Below are positions 7,840-18,600 of a stretch of DNA of 64,000 bases, piece by piece. The notes under the pieces are model-generated. The model made no database searches. It worked only from the letters and a program-made list of their open reading frames with translations, and was not told the origin of the DNA. A program made the position numbers and the translations under genes. Position 1 is the first letter of the stretch; every line of letters starts with the position of its first letter. The stretch is from positions 2,170,001 through 2,234,000 of the forward strand of contig NZ_JACHIS010000001.1 in NCBI RefSeq assembly GCF_014203365.1, written 5' to 3'. The DNA is from Actinoalloteichus hymeniacidonis (GTDB lineage: Bacteria > Actinomycetota > Actinomycetes > Mycobacteriales > Pseudonocardiaceae).

Positions 7840-10407
7840 TCACTCCGGCGCGGCCAGCGTCACCGTCACGGACAGCTCGGGCTGATCCGCCGGGACGAAC
7901 TCCAGTCGGCGGACGACACCCGCCGCCTTGAGATCGGCCGCCACCGTGCCCAACGCCGTGAGATCGGCGGCCCAACCGGTGACGCGGACCAGGTCGACCG
8001 GCGTCCGCATGGATCGCTTCGCCGTCGACTTCGCTCGGCGAATCGCGGTGAGCACCGTGCCCGAGGCGGCCAACAGCGCTGCGGAGTCCGCCAGGGCAGG
8101 TCGCCGCTCCTGCGCGGTCGGCCAGTCCGCCGTGTGCACCGAGCCATCGTGCCACCAGGACCAGGTCTCCTCGGCGGCATACGGCAGGAAGGGCGCGAGG
8201 AGCCGGATGAGCGTCGACAACGCCGTCCGCAGGGCCAGCCGGGCCGAATCCGCACCGTCCGCCGCGTCCGATTCGAGATCCCCGTAGGCGCGCTGTTTGA
8301 TCAGCTCCAGATAGTCGTCGCAGAAGAACCAGAAGAAGCGTTCGGTCCGTTCCAAGGCGGAGGTGTACTCGAGATCCGCCAGCGATGCCGTGGCCGACCG
8401 GACGACCTCGGCCAGCTCGGTGAGCATCGCCTCGTCCAGCGGCTGATTCACCACGGCGGTAGGGGACGGCGCCGGGAATCCGAGGATGAGTCGTGCCGCG
8501 TTGAGCAGCTTCGTCGCCAGTCTCCTGCCGACCTTCATCTGGCCCTGATCGAAGGCCGTGTCGGTGCCGGGCCTGCCGCTGGCCGCCCAGTACCGCACCG
8601 CGTCGGAACCGAACTGATCCAACAGCCCGACCGGCGTCAGTGCGTTGCCGATCGACTTGCCCATCTTCTTGCGGTCCGGATCGAGGATCCAACCGGACAA
8701 GGCGGCGTGTCGCCACGGCAGGGTGTGCGAGTCCAGTTCGGCCCGCAGCATGGTGGCGAACAGCCAGGTGCGGATGATGTCGTGGCCCTGCGGCCGCAGA
8801 TCCATCGGGTAGGTCTGCGCGTAGAGCTCGGGATCGCGTTCCCAACCGCAGATCAGCTGGGGACTCAACGACGAGGTCGCCCAGGTGTCCATCACATCGT
8901 TCTCGCCGACGAACCCGCCTGCCACCCCGCGTTGATCCGCGCGGAAGCCGGGCGGGGTGTCCGAGGACGGGTCGATCGGCAGCGTGTCCTCGGCGGGCAG
9001 GATCGGTGCCGTGCGGTCGGGTTCGCCATCGGCGTCCAACCGATACCAGACCGGGAACGGCACGCCGAAGAACCGCTGCCTGCTGATCAGCCAGTCGCCG
9101 TTGAGGCCGCGCACCCAGTCGTCGTACCGCGCCTTCATGTACGTCGGATGCCAGACCAGTTCCTCGCCACGCGCCAACAGCGCATCCTGATGCTCCACCG
9201 AGCGGATGAACCACTGCCTGCTGGAGACGATCTCCAGCGGTTTGTCGCCCTTCTCGTAGAACTTCACCGGACGCACGGTGGGACGCGGTTCGCCATCGAG
9301 GTCCCCGGATGCACGCAGCATCGCGACGACCCGTTCCCGCGCGGTGTGCACGGTGGCGCCCGCCAGCTCGCCGTAGGCGGCGCGCCCGGCGGTCTCGACG
9401 AGTCCCTCGGGCGGCTCGGACAGGATGCGACCGTCCCGACCGACGACGGTGCGGGTCGCCAGATTCAGTTCCCGCCACCACTGCACGTCGGTGAGATCGC
9501 CGAAGGTGCAGCACATCGCGATGCCTGCGCCGCGATCCGGCTCGGCGGCCGGATGGGCCAGCACCGGGACCTCGACACCGAAGATCGGCGAGCGCACAGT
9601 CTGTCCGAACAGCGACCGGTAGCGCTCGTCGTCGGGATGCGCGATCAACGCGACGCACGCGGGTAGCAGCTCGGGGCGGGTGGTCTCGATGAACAGCGGC
9701 TTGCCGTCCGGGCCGCCGAAGGCGATGCGATGCCACGCGCCCGCATGATCGCGATCCTCCAACTCGGCCTGCGCGACCGCGGTGCGGAACCCGACGTCCC
9801 ACAGCGTCGGAGCCTCGGCCTGGTAGGCCTGCCCGCTCGCCAACAACTGCAGGAAGGCCAGCTGCGAGACGCGCTGCGCAGGCCTGCCGATGGTCGTGTA
9901 GGTCATCGACCAGTCCACCGAGAGACCCAGCCGCCGCCACAGCTGCTCGAAGGTCTGCTCATCCTCGGCGGTCAGTCGCTCGCACAGTTCCACGAAATTG
10001 CGTCGCGAGATGTCCACCGTGGGCCGCGAGTTCTTCTTGACCAACGGTTGCGGCACCGGCAGTTCGGGGTCGTACGGCAGCGAGGGATCACAGCGGACCC
10101 CGTAGTGCGCCTGCACCCGTCGTTCGGTGGGCAGTCCGTTGTCGTCCCAGCCCATCGGATAGAAGACGTGCTTGCCGCGCATCCGTTGGAAGCGGGCGAC
10201 GATATCGGTGTGGGTGTAGGAGAAGACGTGCCCGACGTGCAGTGAGCCGCTGACCGTCGGCGGCGGGGTGTCGATGGAGAACACCGACGCCCGGTCGCCG
10301 GGCGGATCGAAGCGGTATACCCCGGTCTGATCCCACCGCTGCGTCCACTTCGTCTCGAGTCCGTCCAACGACGGTCGCTCTGGCATGGTCGGCATGGTCT
10401 CGGACAT
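7840..10407 (-). CDS. valS: Valyl-tRNA synthetase
   Basis: 855-residue class I aminoacyl-tRNA synthetase charging tRNA-Val. The HIGH signature appears as SLHVGH (about residue 55) and KMSKS as KKMGKS. Editing-domain and anticodon-binding regions are in the usual order. It is shorter than the roughly 950-residue E. coli enzyme: the long C-terminal coiled-coil arm is replaced by a short alpha-beta tail (PVDLVRVTGWAADLT region). The WDDNGLPTERRVQ block marks the alternative actinobacterial/archaeal-like subgroup. Isolated gene, convergent with the exporter operon and divergent from the eCIS locus. The subgroup statement is recalled, not tested. Confidence 0.93.
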   Translation of the reverse strand: MSETMPTMPERPSLDGLETKWTQRWDQTGVYRFDPPGDRASVFSIDTPPPTVSGSLHVGHVFSYTHTDIVARFQRMRGKHVFYPMGWDDNGLPTERRVQAHYGVRCDPSLPYDPELPVPQPLVKKNSRPTVDISRRNFVELCERLTAEDEQTFEQLWRRLGLSVDWSMTYTTIGRPAQRVSQLAFLQLLASGQAYQAEAPTLWDVGFRTAVAQAELEDRDHAGAWHRIAFGGPDGKPLFIETTRPELLPACVALIAHPDDERYRSLFGQTVRSPIFGVEVPVLAHPAAEPDRGAGIAMCCTFGDLTDVQWWRELNLATRTVVGRDGRILSEPPEGLVETAGRAAYGELAGATVHTARERVVAMLRASGDLDGEPRPTVRPVKFYEKGDKPLEIVSSRQWFIRSVEHQDALLARGEELVWHPTYMKARYDDWVRGLNGDWLISRQRFFGVPFPVWYRLDADGEPDRTAPILPAEDTLPIDPSSDTPPGFRADQRGVAGGFVGENDVMDTWATSSLSPQLICGWERDPELYAQTYPMDLRPQGHDIIRTWLFATMLRAELDSHTLPWRHAALSGWILDPDRKKMGKSIGNALTPVGLLDQFGSDAVRYWAASGRPGTDTAFDQGQMKVGRRLATKLLNAARLILGFPAPSPTAVVNQPLDEAMLTELAEVVRSATASLADLEYTSALERTERFFWFFCDDYLELIKQRAYGDLESDAADGADSARLALRTALSTLIRLLAPFLPYAAEETWSWWHDGSVHTADWPTAQERRPALADSAALLAASGTVLTAIRRAKSTAKRSMRTPVDLVRVTGWAADLTALGTVAADLKAAGVVRRLEFVPADQPELSVTVTLAAPE

Positions 10408-10774
10408 GCGGGTGCACCTCGATCGATCGGGTTGCTCGGTGTGCTCCGGTGGCAGGTGAGGCCCTCACGGGAAAGCGTGGTGCCCACGTCGTCGTCGACG
10501 CGCCGCCGTCGACCGCCACCGCGCGAACCGGCAGCCTACTCGCGCTGCGCACACCCGTCGTTCGGTTCCCGGGTGGCTCCATTCGGCCGGTGCGCGGACT
10601 ACTCCGAAGCGGCCGCCGTCGGCGCCGCCGCGCTGCCCTCGTCATTGCCCGTCCGAACCTTGCCGACCATTTCCGCGCGCACGAGGCTGGACCACAGCTG
10701 CGCTGGTCGGCGCGCGGATCGCGTCGTCATGATCCGCCCGAGCCACCGGCGATCCGGTGTCGATCGGAGGAGCG
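10408..10774. other. Gap between valS and the eCIS locus
   Basis: 367 GC-rich bases with no supported gene. It must hold the valS promoter and probably the eCIS promoter. I see no good sigma-70 hexamers and no regulator gene, although Streptomyces eCIS loci often have one nearby. Confidence 0.5.
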
Positions 10775-12874
10775 ATGCACGAACGACGGCGGCGGAGGCT
10801 CGACGACACGGCGGCGGAGCCCGCACCCGCCCGAATCCAGCGGCAGCCCGGGCCCTCCGAGGTGGACCGCCTGCTGGCTTTGCAACGCAGCGTGGGCAAT
10901 GCGGTCGTGGCGCGGGCCATCGCGCAGCAGCGACGTCGTGCCGCTGCGCAGGGCAGCCCGGATACCGCCGTGCAACGGTCCGCCGTGCACGCGGTTCTGC
11001 GGTCGCCCGGCACCCCGTTGCACGAACCGGTGCGTGCGGAGATGGAGGCCCGGCTGGACGCGGACTTCTCCGACGTTCGACTACACACGGGGCCGGATGC
11101 CGCCCGGTCGGCGGCCGAGATCGGCGCCCGCGCCTACACCTCGGGCAGCCACGTCGTCATCGGCAACGGTGGCGCGGACGCGCACACCTTGGCGCACGAA
11201 CTCACGCATGTGATCCAGCAGCGCACCGGTTCGGTGGCGGGCACCGACACCGAGGCGGGACTGCGGATCAGCGACCCCGGCGATCGATTCGAGCAGGCCG
11301 CCGAGGCGAATGCCCGGCGGGTGATGGCGGCGGTGGTACCTCCGACCGAGGGACAGCGGACAGACTCGGAATCGGAACCGATCCCGGCGACGGCCGAGAC
11401 CGCTGTGTCCCAACGGAACCGAGACCTCGTGCAGCGGGCAGGCGACGAGATCGAATCCGCATCGTCGTCGAACCCGCGCGATGCCCGACCGATGCCGGTG
11501 GCGCCGGGCGGCGACGAGTACCTCGACTGGTTCCTCGGCAGACCGCCGGTGCCTGGGGCCTGGGAGGTCCGGTCCGGATCAGGCGGCGACGCCGAGGCGG
11601 ACCGAGCCATGGCCCGCAGCGCCCCCGCCACCCAGAAGATGGTGGCGGGCGGGCCGGACACGGTGCTGATCCATGCCCTGCGGACCAACGACTCCGAGGC
11701 CGTCAACGAACTGCGCGATCACCATCCGCGCCACTACGAGCTGTTCGGCCGACTACGTACCCGTACCGACTGGGCGAAGCTCTCCGCGAACCAGGCGTGG
11801 GCGCTGGTCGCGGCCGAACGCAAGGGCGGCGAGCAGGAAGCGGAGCTGTCCCGGATCGCGCGAGAACGAATCCAAAAGAAGCCGTGGTTCGCGTTCTATC
11901 GATCCGTCCCCGACCTCGACGGGTTGATCCGGCAGGTGGCCGCGCATCTCTCCGCGCTGCCGATCGCCACCAACTATCACCTGGCCGGGGCGCCCACCCG
12001 TAATCCGCAGACGGACGCGCTGCGGGCGATAGCCGAGCCCGGTGAATCCCTGGCCGACCTGCTGATGGGCTCCGGTGCGTTCATGAACACCTGGGAGACC
12101 GGCACCTCGCAGGCCACCTCGCAGAAATCCCGGCGGGGTGCCGTGGAGGAGCACTTCGGCTATGCCCTGGCCCTCGGCCGCACGGCCGGGCCGTTCCAAG
12201 CCGTTCCGGACGACCAGCTGGGTGCCTTCCGCGCGGAGGCCGCCAGCGAGGGGCCGCCGAAGAACAGCAGGTGGCGCCCCTTCGAATCCAGGAGATCCCG
12301 CGACGAGCGCCGCGCCGCCTCGCAACACGACTACGAGGAACAGCGAGGCAACGCCGCCGAGCTGCCCCGCTACGGCGCGCTGGTCGATCCCGCCCAGCGG
12401 CGTGGGGTATCGGATCGCTACGGCAACGGCATCGTGTATTGGAAGGACGAGGTGCGCCATCGCTCCACCCACACGCCGAACGACAGCTGGTCGTTGGGTA
12501 AGGAGGGTGCGTTCTCGGTGTCCAGCAACCGTTATCCGTTGGCGCTGGTCGCCTACGGGGTCGACCAATTGGTGCGGTTGGCCTTCGCCAGGGTCACCGA
12601 CTTCGCGCACGACCAGGAGATGCGGGCCTTCGCCGATGCGGGCGCGGAGGTGAGCGACTACTTCGAAACCCAGATTCACGGGCCGCTGGGGTGGAGGGAC
12701 GTCGAACGAATCGTGATCAACGCGCCCGACCCGGATACCGCACGCCCGAACCGGCAAGCCGAGGCGACCGCGATGGCCGAGGCCCTTCGCGGAATCGAGC
12801 AACGGCTCAACGCGTACAGGAGCGCGCAGAACCTCGAATTCACCGTCGAACTCCGGCAGCTGCCCGCGCACTGA
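10775..12874 (+). CDS. eCIS-associated DUF4157 protein with candidate C-terminal toxin domain
   Basis: 699 residues from the ATG at 10775, which follows GGAGG; an upstream GTG lacks a ribosome site. The N-terminus carries LQRSVGNAVV and VQRSAV motifs typical of eCIS cargo. Then comes the DUF4157 eCIS core domain (about 75-150) with a HELTH zinc-peptidase-like motif at 141-145. A central helical region (250-500) is followed by a distinct C-terminal domain (about 530-650) with YGALVDPAQR, RHRSTHTPND, SVSSNRYP and a late ETQIHGPLGWRDVERIVI block. This order resembles DUF3626/ADP-ribosyltransferase-like folds, with an Arg, a Ser-rich strand and Glu631 as possible catalytic positions. As first gene of the locus it is the likely loaded effector. 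The toxin activity is inferred; the DUF4157 assignment is firm. Confidence 0.75.
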   Translation: MHERRRRRLDDTAAEPAPARIQRQPGPSEVDRLLALQRSVGNAVVARAIAQQRRRAAAQGSPDTAVQRSAVHAVLRSPGTPLHEPVRAEMEARLDADFSDVRLHTGPDAARSAAEIGARAYTSGSHVVIGNGGADAHTLAHELTHVIQQRTGSVAGTDTEAGLRISDPGDRFEQAAEANARRVMAAVVPPTEGQRTDSESEPIPATAETAVSQRNRDLVQRAGDEIESASSSNPRDARPMPVAPGGDEYLDWFLGRPPVPGAWEVRSGSGGDAEADRAMARSAPATQKMVAGGPDTVLIHALRTNDSEAVNELRDHHPRHYELFGRLRTRTDWAKLSANQAWALVAAERKGGEQEAELSRIARERIQKKPWFAFYRSVPDLDGLIRQVAAHLSALPIATNYHLAGAPTRNPQTDALRAIAEPGESLADLLMGSGAFMNTWETGTSQATSQKSRRGAVEEHFGYALALGRTAGPFQAVPDDQLGAFRAEAASEGPPKNSRWRPFESRRSRDERRAASQHDYEEQRGNAAELPRYGALVDPAQRRGVSDRYGNGIVYWKDEVRHRSTHTPNDSWSLGKEGAFSVSSNRYPLALVAYGVDQLVRLAFARVTDFAHDQEMRAFADAGAEVSDYFETQIHGPLGWRDVERIVINAPDPDTARPNRQAEATAMAEALRGIEQRLNAYRSAQNLEFTVELRQLPAH

Positions 12875-13008
12875 CGGCCGGATTCCCCCTGTTGCCGATC
12901 CGAAAGGGCATCGTCCTTGCCCCTGCCTCGGGTGCACTCGGCCTACCCGCGCACTGCGGCCCGGATGACTCTGGAGAGTGATCGACCGGTCACCGTGAAG
13001 GAGTAAGT

Positions 13009-14523
13009 ATGCCGACATACCTCTCCCCGGGCGTCTACGTCGAGGAGGTTCAGGGCGGATCGCGACCCATTGAGGGCGTGGGCACCGCCGTGGCGGCTTT
13101 CGTGGGCTTCGCCGAGAAGGGCCCGTTTCACGCCCCCACCCTGGTGACCTCCTGGAATCAGTACACCCAGCATTTCGGCGGCTACGCCGAGGATGCCTAC
13201 CTCGCACACGCCGTGTTCGGATATTTCGCCAACGGCGGCGGCCTCGCCTACATCGTGCGGATCGGCGGGGATCCCAGCAGCGGACCTGCCTCGGCGCAGC
13301 CCACCGCAGCCGCCGAGGTCGGCGGGCTACGGATCGAGGCCTTGCCCGACGTGACCGGCGATATCGAGGTCGAGATCGCCGACCCCGAGGGCGAGAACCC
13401 GCCCGACGACCGATTCCGGCTCGTGGTGCGTCAGGGCGGCCGCATCGTGGAGACCTTCGATGTCTCGACGAAGAAGACCACCAAGAACTACGTCGTCACC
13501 CAGATCGGCGAGCGCTCGGCCGTGATCCGCATCGCCGAGCCCGCCGGAGCGCTGGCCCGCCCGGAGCGGGGGAAGGCGCCGTTGACGCCGCCCGCCGCCG
13601 ACGTGCCCACCAGGGTGTCCGCGGTCGAGTACATCGGCGATGTCGCCGCGCGCACCGGTTTCGGCGGGCTGGAGGCTGTCGACGAGATCACCATGGTCGT
13701 GGTCCCCGACCTGATGAGCGCGCATCGGCGCGGCGTGATCGACGCCGAGGGCGTGCGCACCGTGCAGTTGGCCCTGATCTCGCACTGCGAGCAGATGGGC
13801 GACCGGGTCGCCATCCTGGACACGCCGCCGACACTGACCGCTCAGCAGGTCCGGGACTGGCGTCAGGACGAAGCGGGCTACGACTCGCGGTATGCCACGG
13901 TCTACCACCCGTGGATCCGGGTGTTCGACCCGGTGAGCGGCCGCAACATCCCGGTACCGCCTGGTGGGCATGTCGCCGGGGTGTGGGCCCGCAACGACGT
14001 CGAGCGGGGCGTGCACAAGGCACCCGCCAACGAGGTCGTCCGCACGGCGGTGGATCTGGAGACCCCGCTGAGCAAGGGCGAGCAGGACCTGCTGAACCCC
14101 ATCGGCGTGAACTGCATCCGTGCCTTCCCCGGCCGGGGCATCCGGATCTGGGGCGCCCGCACGCTGTCCTCGGATCCGGCGTGGCGTTATCTCAACGTGC
14201 GCAGGCTCTTCAACTATCTCGAGGAGTCGATCCTGCTCGGAACGCAGTGGGTGGTCTTCGAACCCAACGACGACCGGCTGTGGGCCAGTATCCGGCGCAA
14301 CGTCACCGCGTTCCTCACCGAGGAGTGGCGGCGCGGGGCGCTCTTCGGCCGTACCGCCCAGCAGGCGTTCTACGTGAAGTGCGATGCGGAGACCAACCCG
14401 CAGGAATCGATCGACCTCGGCCAGGTGATCTGCGAGATCGGTGTCGCCCCGGTGAAACCCGCCGAATTCGTCGTCTTCCGGCTCTCCCAGTACTCCGACA
14501 GCACCAGCGTGGTCGACGAATGA
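13009..14523 (+). CDS. eCIS contractile sheath protein
   Basis: 504-residue phage-tail-sheath family protein. The N-terminus PTYLSPGVYVEEV is the family hallmark, and the conserved C-terminal sheath domain includes NYLEESILLGTQWVVFEPN and the FYVKCD strand. It polymerises around the inner tube and contracts to drive injection. A GAAGGAG ribosome site precedes the ATG at 13009. Only one sheath gene is present, unlike Afp/PVC loci with three. The internal insert between the N- and C-terminal parts makes it the usual length for eCIS sheaths. Confidence 0.95.
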   Translation: MPTYLSPGVYVEEVQGGSRPIEGVGTAVAAFVGFAEKGPFHAPTLVTSWNQYTQHFGGYAEDAYLAHAVFGYFANGGGLAYIVRIGGDPSSGPASAQPTAAAEVGGLRIEALPDVTGDIEVEIADPEGENPPDDRFRLVVRQGGRIVETFDVSTKKTTKNYVVTQIGERSAVIRIAEPAGALARPERGKAPLTPPAADVPTRVSAVEYIGDVAARTGFGGLEAVDEITMVVVPDLMSAHRRGVIDAEGVRTVQLALISHCEQMGDRVAILDTPPTLTAQQVRDWRQDEAGYDSRYATVYHPWIRVFDPVSGRNIPVPPGGHVAGVWARNDVERGVHKAPANEVVRTAVDLETPLSKGEQDLLNPIGVNCIRAFPGRGIRIWGARTLSSDPAWRYLNVRRLFNYLEESILLGTQWVVFEPNDDRLWASIRRNVTAFLTEEWRRGALFGRTAQQAFYVKCDAETNPQESIDLGQVICEIGVAPVKPAEFVVFRLSQYSDSTSVVDE

Positions 14524-14567
14524 CCTCCACGACGCAGCGTTCTCGACCGAAAGGCGGCTGAACCGCG

Positions 14568-15008
14568 ATGGCACAGGGCGATTCACTCTCCACGCACATC
14601 TTCGGCCTGGAGATGGGCGGGATCCAAGTCGAGTCCGTTCAGGAGGTCAGCGGGCTGTCGGTCGAGGAGGACGTCGTCGAGAGCAATTTCGTGACCACCG
14701 AGGGCATGCAGGTCATCCGGAAACAGCCCGGCGCCCGCAAGAGCGGCGAGGTCGTCATCACCAGGGGCCTGGACAAGAGCGACGCCTTCACCAAGTGGAT
14801 CGACGTCACCCTCAACGACGGACAGGTCGAGGAGGCCCGCAAGGAGATCACGATCGAGATCAAGGACACCAAGAAGGAGACGGTCCGTCGGATCAACCTC
14901 TTCGGCTGCTGGGCCAGCAAGTGGGAGGGCCCCTCCTTCAAGGCGGGGGAGTCCTCGGCCGCGACGGAGAAGGTCACCATCGTCTTCGAGGAGATCAAGG
15001 TCGAATGA
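14568..15008 (+). CDS. eCIS inner tube protein (first)
   Basis: 146-residue tail-tube family protein (T4 gp19/Hcp-like), forming the stacked hexameric rings inside the sheath. The pattern GDSLSTHIFGLEM, QEVSGLSVEEDVVE and GEVVITRGLDKSDAFTKW is typical of Afp1/Pvc1 tubes. It starts 45 bases after the sheath stop. Its stop overlaps the next gene by ATGA. A second, different tube-like gene lies at 18895, which would form the baseplate-proximal layer. Confidence 0.93.
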   Translation: MAQGDSLSTHIFGLEMGGIQVESVQEVSGLSVEEDVVESNFVTTEGMQVIRKQPGARKSGEVVITRGLDKSDAFTKWIDVTLNDGQVEEARKEITIEIKDTKKETVRRINLFGCWASKWEGPSFKAGESSAATEKVTIVFEEIKVE

Positions 15009-15481
15009 GACGACGATCGGTCAGCATCGGTGCACTGGACGAGCTGGTCGAGGACGCCGATCCGCAACCGGAGCCGTCGAGGCCCGCGCCTCGGCGGCAG
15101 GCGGGCGACGGCCTGCGCACCGAGTTCGAGTTCGAGCTGCCCCGGGGTTATCTCGACTCGGGCGGTGTCCTGCACCGCCGAGGCCGGATGCGGTTGGCCA
15201 CGGCGGGGGACGAGCTCAAACCGCAGATGGATTTGCGGGTCAAGGAGAACCCGGCCTATCTCAGTGTCGTCCTGCTCAGCCTGGTGATCACCGAACTCGG
15301 GACGATCACCGACATCCATGCGGGGGTGGTCGAGCAGATGTACGCCACCGATGTGGCCTTCCTGCAGGACTTCTATCGACGGATCAACAGCGAGGGCCAC
15401 ACCAGGGCCGGAGTGACCTGCCCCAGCTGTTCGACGGACTTCGAGGTGGATCTCGCGGGTGGTCGCCTGGGGGAATCGTGA
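15005..15481 (+). CDS. eCIS tail/baseplate assembly protein
   Basis: 158-residue protein with start ATG overlapping the tube stop. A variable Arg/Pro-rich N-terminus precedes a conserved core (EFELPRGYLDSGGVLHR, NPAYLSVVLLSLVITELG, DVAFLQDFYRRIN) and ends in a CPSC motif followed by FEVDL. This family occurs directly after the tube in actinobacterial eCIS and resembles phage tail-assembly chaperones. It probably guides tube or baseplate assembly and is likely absent from or minor in the mature particle. The role is inferred from position and family resemblance. Confidence 0.75.
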   Translation: MRRRSVSIGALDELVEDADPQPEPSRPAPRRQAGDGLRTEFEFELPRGYLDSGGVLHRRGRMRLATAGDELKPQMDLRVKENPAYLSVVLLSLVITELGTITDIHAGVVEQMYATDVAFLQDFYRRINSEGHTRAGVTCPSCSTDFEVDLAGGRLGES

Positions 15482-15636
15482 CGTACGCGGTCGACCGCCT
15501 GCACGAGGAGGTCGCGTACATCGCCTACCACTTCCATTGGCCCAGGTCGGAGATCCTCGGTCTCGTGCACCACGAACGGCGACGTTGGGTCCAGGAGATC
15601 GCAGGCATCAACACCAGGATCAACGAAAGCGGGTGA
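15478..15636 (+). CDS. Small eCIS protein, DUF6760-like (52 residues)
   Basis: GTG start at 15478 overlaps the previous stop (GTGA). The peptide MTYAVDRLHEEVAYIAYHF continues through WPRSEILGLVHHERRRWV to RINES. Such tiny basic helical proteins follow the assembly protein in many eCIS loci (recalled as DUF6760) and are easily missed by gene callers. The exact overlap and the typical context support translation. Probable partner of the assembly protein; biochemical role unknown. Confidence 0.75.
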   Translation: MTYAVDRLHEEVAYIAYHFHWPRSEILGLVHHERRRWVQEIAGINTRINESG

Positions 15637-15642
15637 GTCCGG

Positions 15643-18600
15643 ATGGCGTGGTGGGGCAGGCTGTTACGTCGGCAGCCGGACTCGTCGGACGGCGATCCCG
15701 ACGCAGCGCGGACGGGCGGATTACGCGGGCTGCTCGCGGGCCGCGCCGCCCGGCACGAGGCGGCTTCCGACCCGGACCGTCGCGCGGCGGACACCGGCGT
15801 CACGGCGTCCTCCGAGGCCGAACCGTCGACGCCGGGCCGGACCGGCGAAGCGTGGGACGGCGGCTGGCGAGCGCTGCCCGCGCTGCAACCGGTGCTGCAA
15901 CGGTCGGCGGCCGGAATCTCCGACGGAATGCGGTTCCGCGCCGGTCTGGCCGCCTGGCAACGGCCGGGCCGATTGAGCGCCGACCTCGGGCACCTCGTCG
16001 ATAGGCGGGCACCCGGCGGCCTGATCGGGGGCCTGTTGCGACCGGTGACACCGCAGGCAGGCGGGGCGGCAGGGCCACCGCTTCCCTTACGTGTCATCGG
16101 CTCGGACTCCGACGCACCGCCGCAGACCGCGCCGAGTGGTGCTTCGCCCTCGGGCTCGACTGCTGCCGTCGCGCCCGGCTCGGTGCCCCGGTCTACCTCG
16201 GCGCCCGCTGTCCTACAACGGTCGAGCCGTGTCGATGCGCCGGTCTCGGGAAGCGGATCCGGCGGCGCACCCTCCGGGGCGGTTTCCGATCCGGCCGCTC
16301 GGGGCGCTGACATCCCGCTCCCCGCGGACTCGGCCAGCGGGCATTCGAGCGTGCCCGCCGTCCGGGCCCGACCGGTCGGATCACCATTGACCACCGCACG
16401 GGTCGAGCGGCCGATTCGTCGGTTGCCGGTGATCTCGCGGGCGGTGAACCCGGCCGAACCGGTGGGCGGCGCGGCGGCTCACACCTCGACGTCCGGCAGC
16501 ATGACCGGTGCATCGGCGGGCCTCGACCCCGCCGATCCGCCGGGATCCACCGAGTCCGGTTCGGAGTCCCACACCGCGATGTTGTCCGGCGATCCGACGA
16601 GCCTGGGCGGATCGGAGGGCGCTCGGCTCGGCTTGGGCGCGCCGCTACCGAGCCTGCCCGAGACCGTGCAGCGGATGCCTCTGGCGGCGCCACCGACCCC
16701 ACCGCCTGCTGTGACTCCGCAGGCTTCAGGCAGCTCGCCAACACCGGCTGCTCCGCGTCGATCACGGCCGATTCCGCAGCCATCACCGTCGCCGCAAGCA
16801 TCGCAGCCACCAGCGCCGACCGCCGGTCGCACCAGGACCGGGCTCGGTGCGCCGCTCCGGGACCTGCCGCCCACCGCCACGGCATCGCCGGCAGGCCCGC
16901 GTATCTCGGGGCCGACAGCCGGGCCGTCCTCGACACCGATTCAGCTGTCCTCGGCAACACCGGCCTCCGGCGCTCAGCCTGCCGATCCATCGGTGGTCAC
17001 CCATCGGCCCGCCCCCGACGCTCGCACTGCGGAAGCGGGGCCTTCGCCGAGCTCGGGTGGCCCGTCGTCCACCACTGCGCCGACGAGAGCCTCGGCAAGC
17101 ACCGAGACCGCACCCGAGGACGGGCCGATCGACACAGCCGCGAGATCCACCGCTCCGAGCGGCGCCTCGCCGATCGCTCCCGTCATCGCCGACAGCCCGC
17201 CTATCCAACGGTCGGCGGCATCCGCAGGCACCCCGAACGATCCCGGCGGCCACCGCCCGGACACGGCGAGCACGGACCCGTCGCTGCCGGTGGTGACGGA
17301 TGCGGGATCAGCATCCGAGACCGGCTCGGCGGTCGCAGGTCCGACGCCGGTCGTCAACCCGGCCGTAGCCGCCGGCCCGGCTACTCGGCCCGCGCGCGGT
17401 GAGCGGTCCGTTGCGGTCCAACGGTCCTCGCTGCCATCGGTCGCGTCTCGGCCAGCCCACGACCCCGAGCCGTGGTTGTCCGGTCCGGGGACACCGAGCG
17501 GTTCGCACGTCAGCGGAACCGTCGGGGTGCTGGCCACCCGACCGTTGCGGCCCGCATTGCAACGGCCGGTCGGCTCCGACGCGGCCGCCACCGAAGCGAC
17601 CGGTCCGGCCGGGCCCATACCTCCGGTGCCGCTGCGCTGGTCCACACCGGCAGCGGCCGAGGCGAGCAGCCTGGATGCGACTCCGGGCCAGGCCACGGCG
17701 TCCGTGCCGACGACGGGACATCCGGTGCAGCGCGTGACGATGGCAGGCGAACCCCGCCATGCCGGCCGAGGGTCGGGGCAGAGCTGGCGGTCCACACCCC
17801 GACCGGTATCGCAGCCCGGACCGCAGACGACCGGGCCGGGCGCACCGGGAACCATCCAGGCTTCCGTTACCGGATCATCGGGCGGTGGCGGCGCGGTCCC
17901 TCCTGCGCCTGCGCCGCGGATGTCCTGGGTGGATCGCCGTCGCGCGCGTCGCGAGGCCCGGCGACAGCGAGCGGCCTTCGAGCGGCAGCGCAACCGGCCG
18001 GTCGGTCCGGCCGCGAACGAGCCCGCCGTCAACGAGCCCTCCGGGGACATCGCCGGGCCCGCAATGGTGCAGCGATCCGCATCGGGCGAGGCCGGGATAG
18101 GTGCGCCGCGTCGCAACCAGCGGTCCGCGCCGGACCCGACGAACGAACCACGCGGTCCCATAGCCGTGCAGCGCACCGGATCGGTCACCCCGGCACCGGT
18201 CGCCTCGCCCGCCGCCGTCGGGTTGGTGAACACTCGCCAAGGTCGTCCCGGTGCCCCGCCGATCCGCCCCGTCCCATCCGGCGGCCCGGCGACAGCAGGC
18301 GGCGCTGCGACCCCCGGAAGATCGGCGGCACGCCCAGCTGCACCGGCTGTTCTCGGCCCGAGGGCCGCGCCGCATCCCACGCCGGGCTTCGATTCGACGG
18401 CGACATCGACCCCGGCCGACCGACCGGGTACCCCCGTCCGGCTGCACCCGCCGGGACCGCCCGGACGTCCTCTTCGACTCGCGCAGCCACTTCAACGGGC
18501 GCCGCTGCGGCAGACCGACGCGTCGAGCGAACCCGAGGAACCACCGACGCACCCGCATTCCTCGGCAATCCCGCTGTTGTCGTCGAACGGTGTCACCTTC

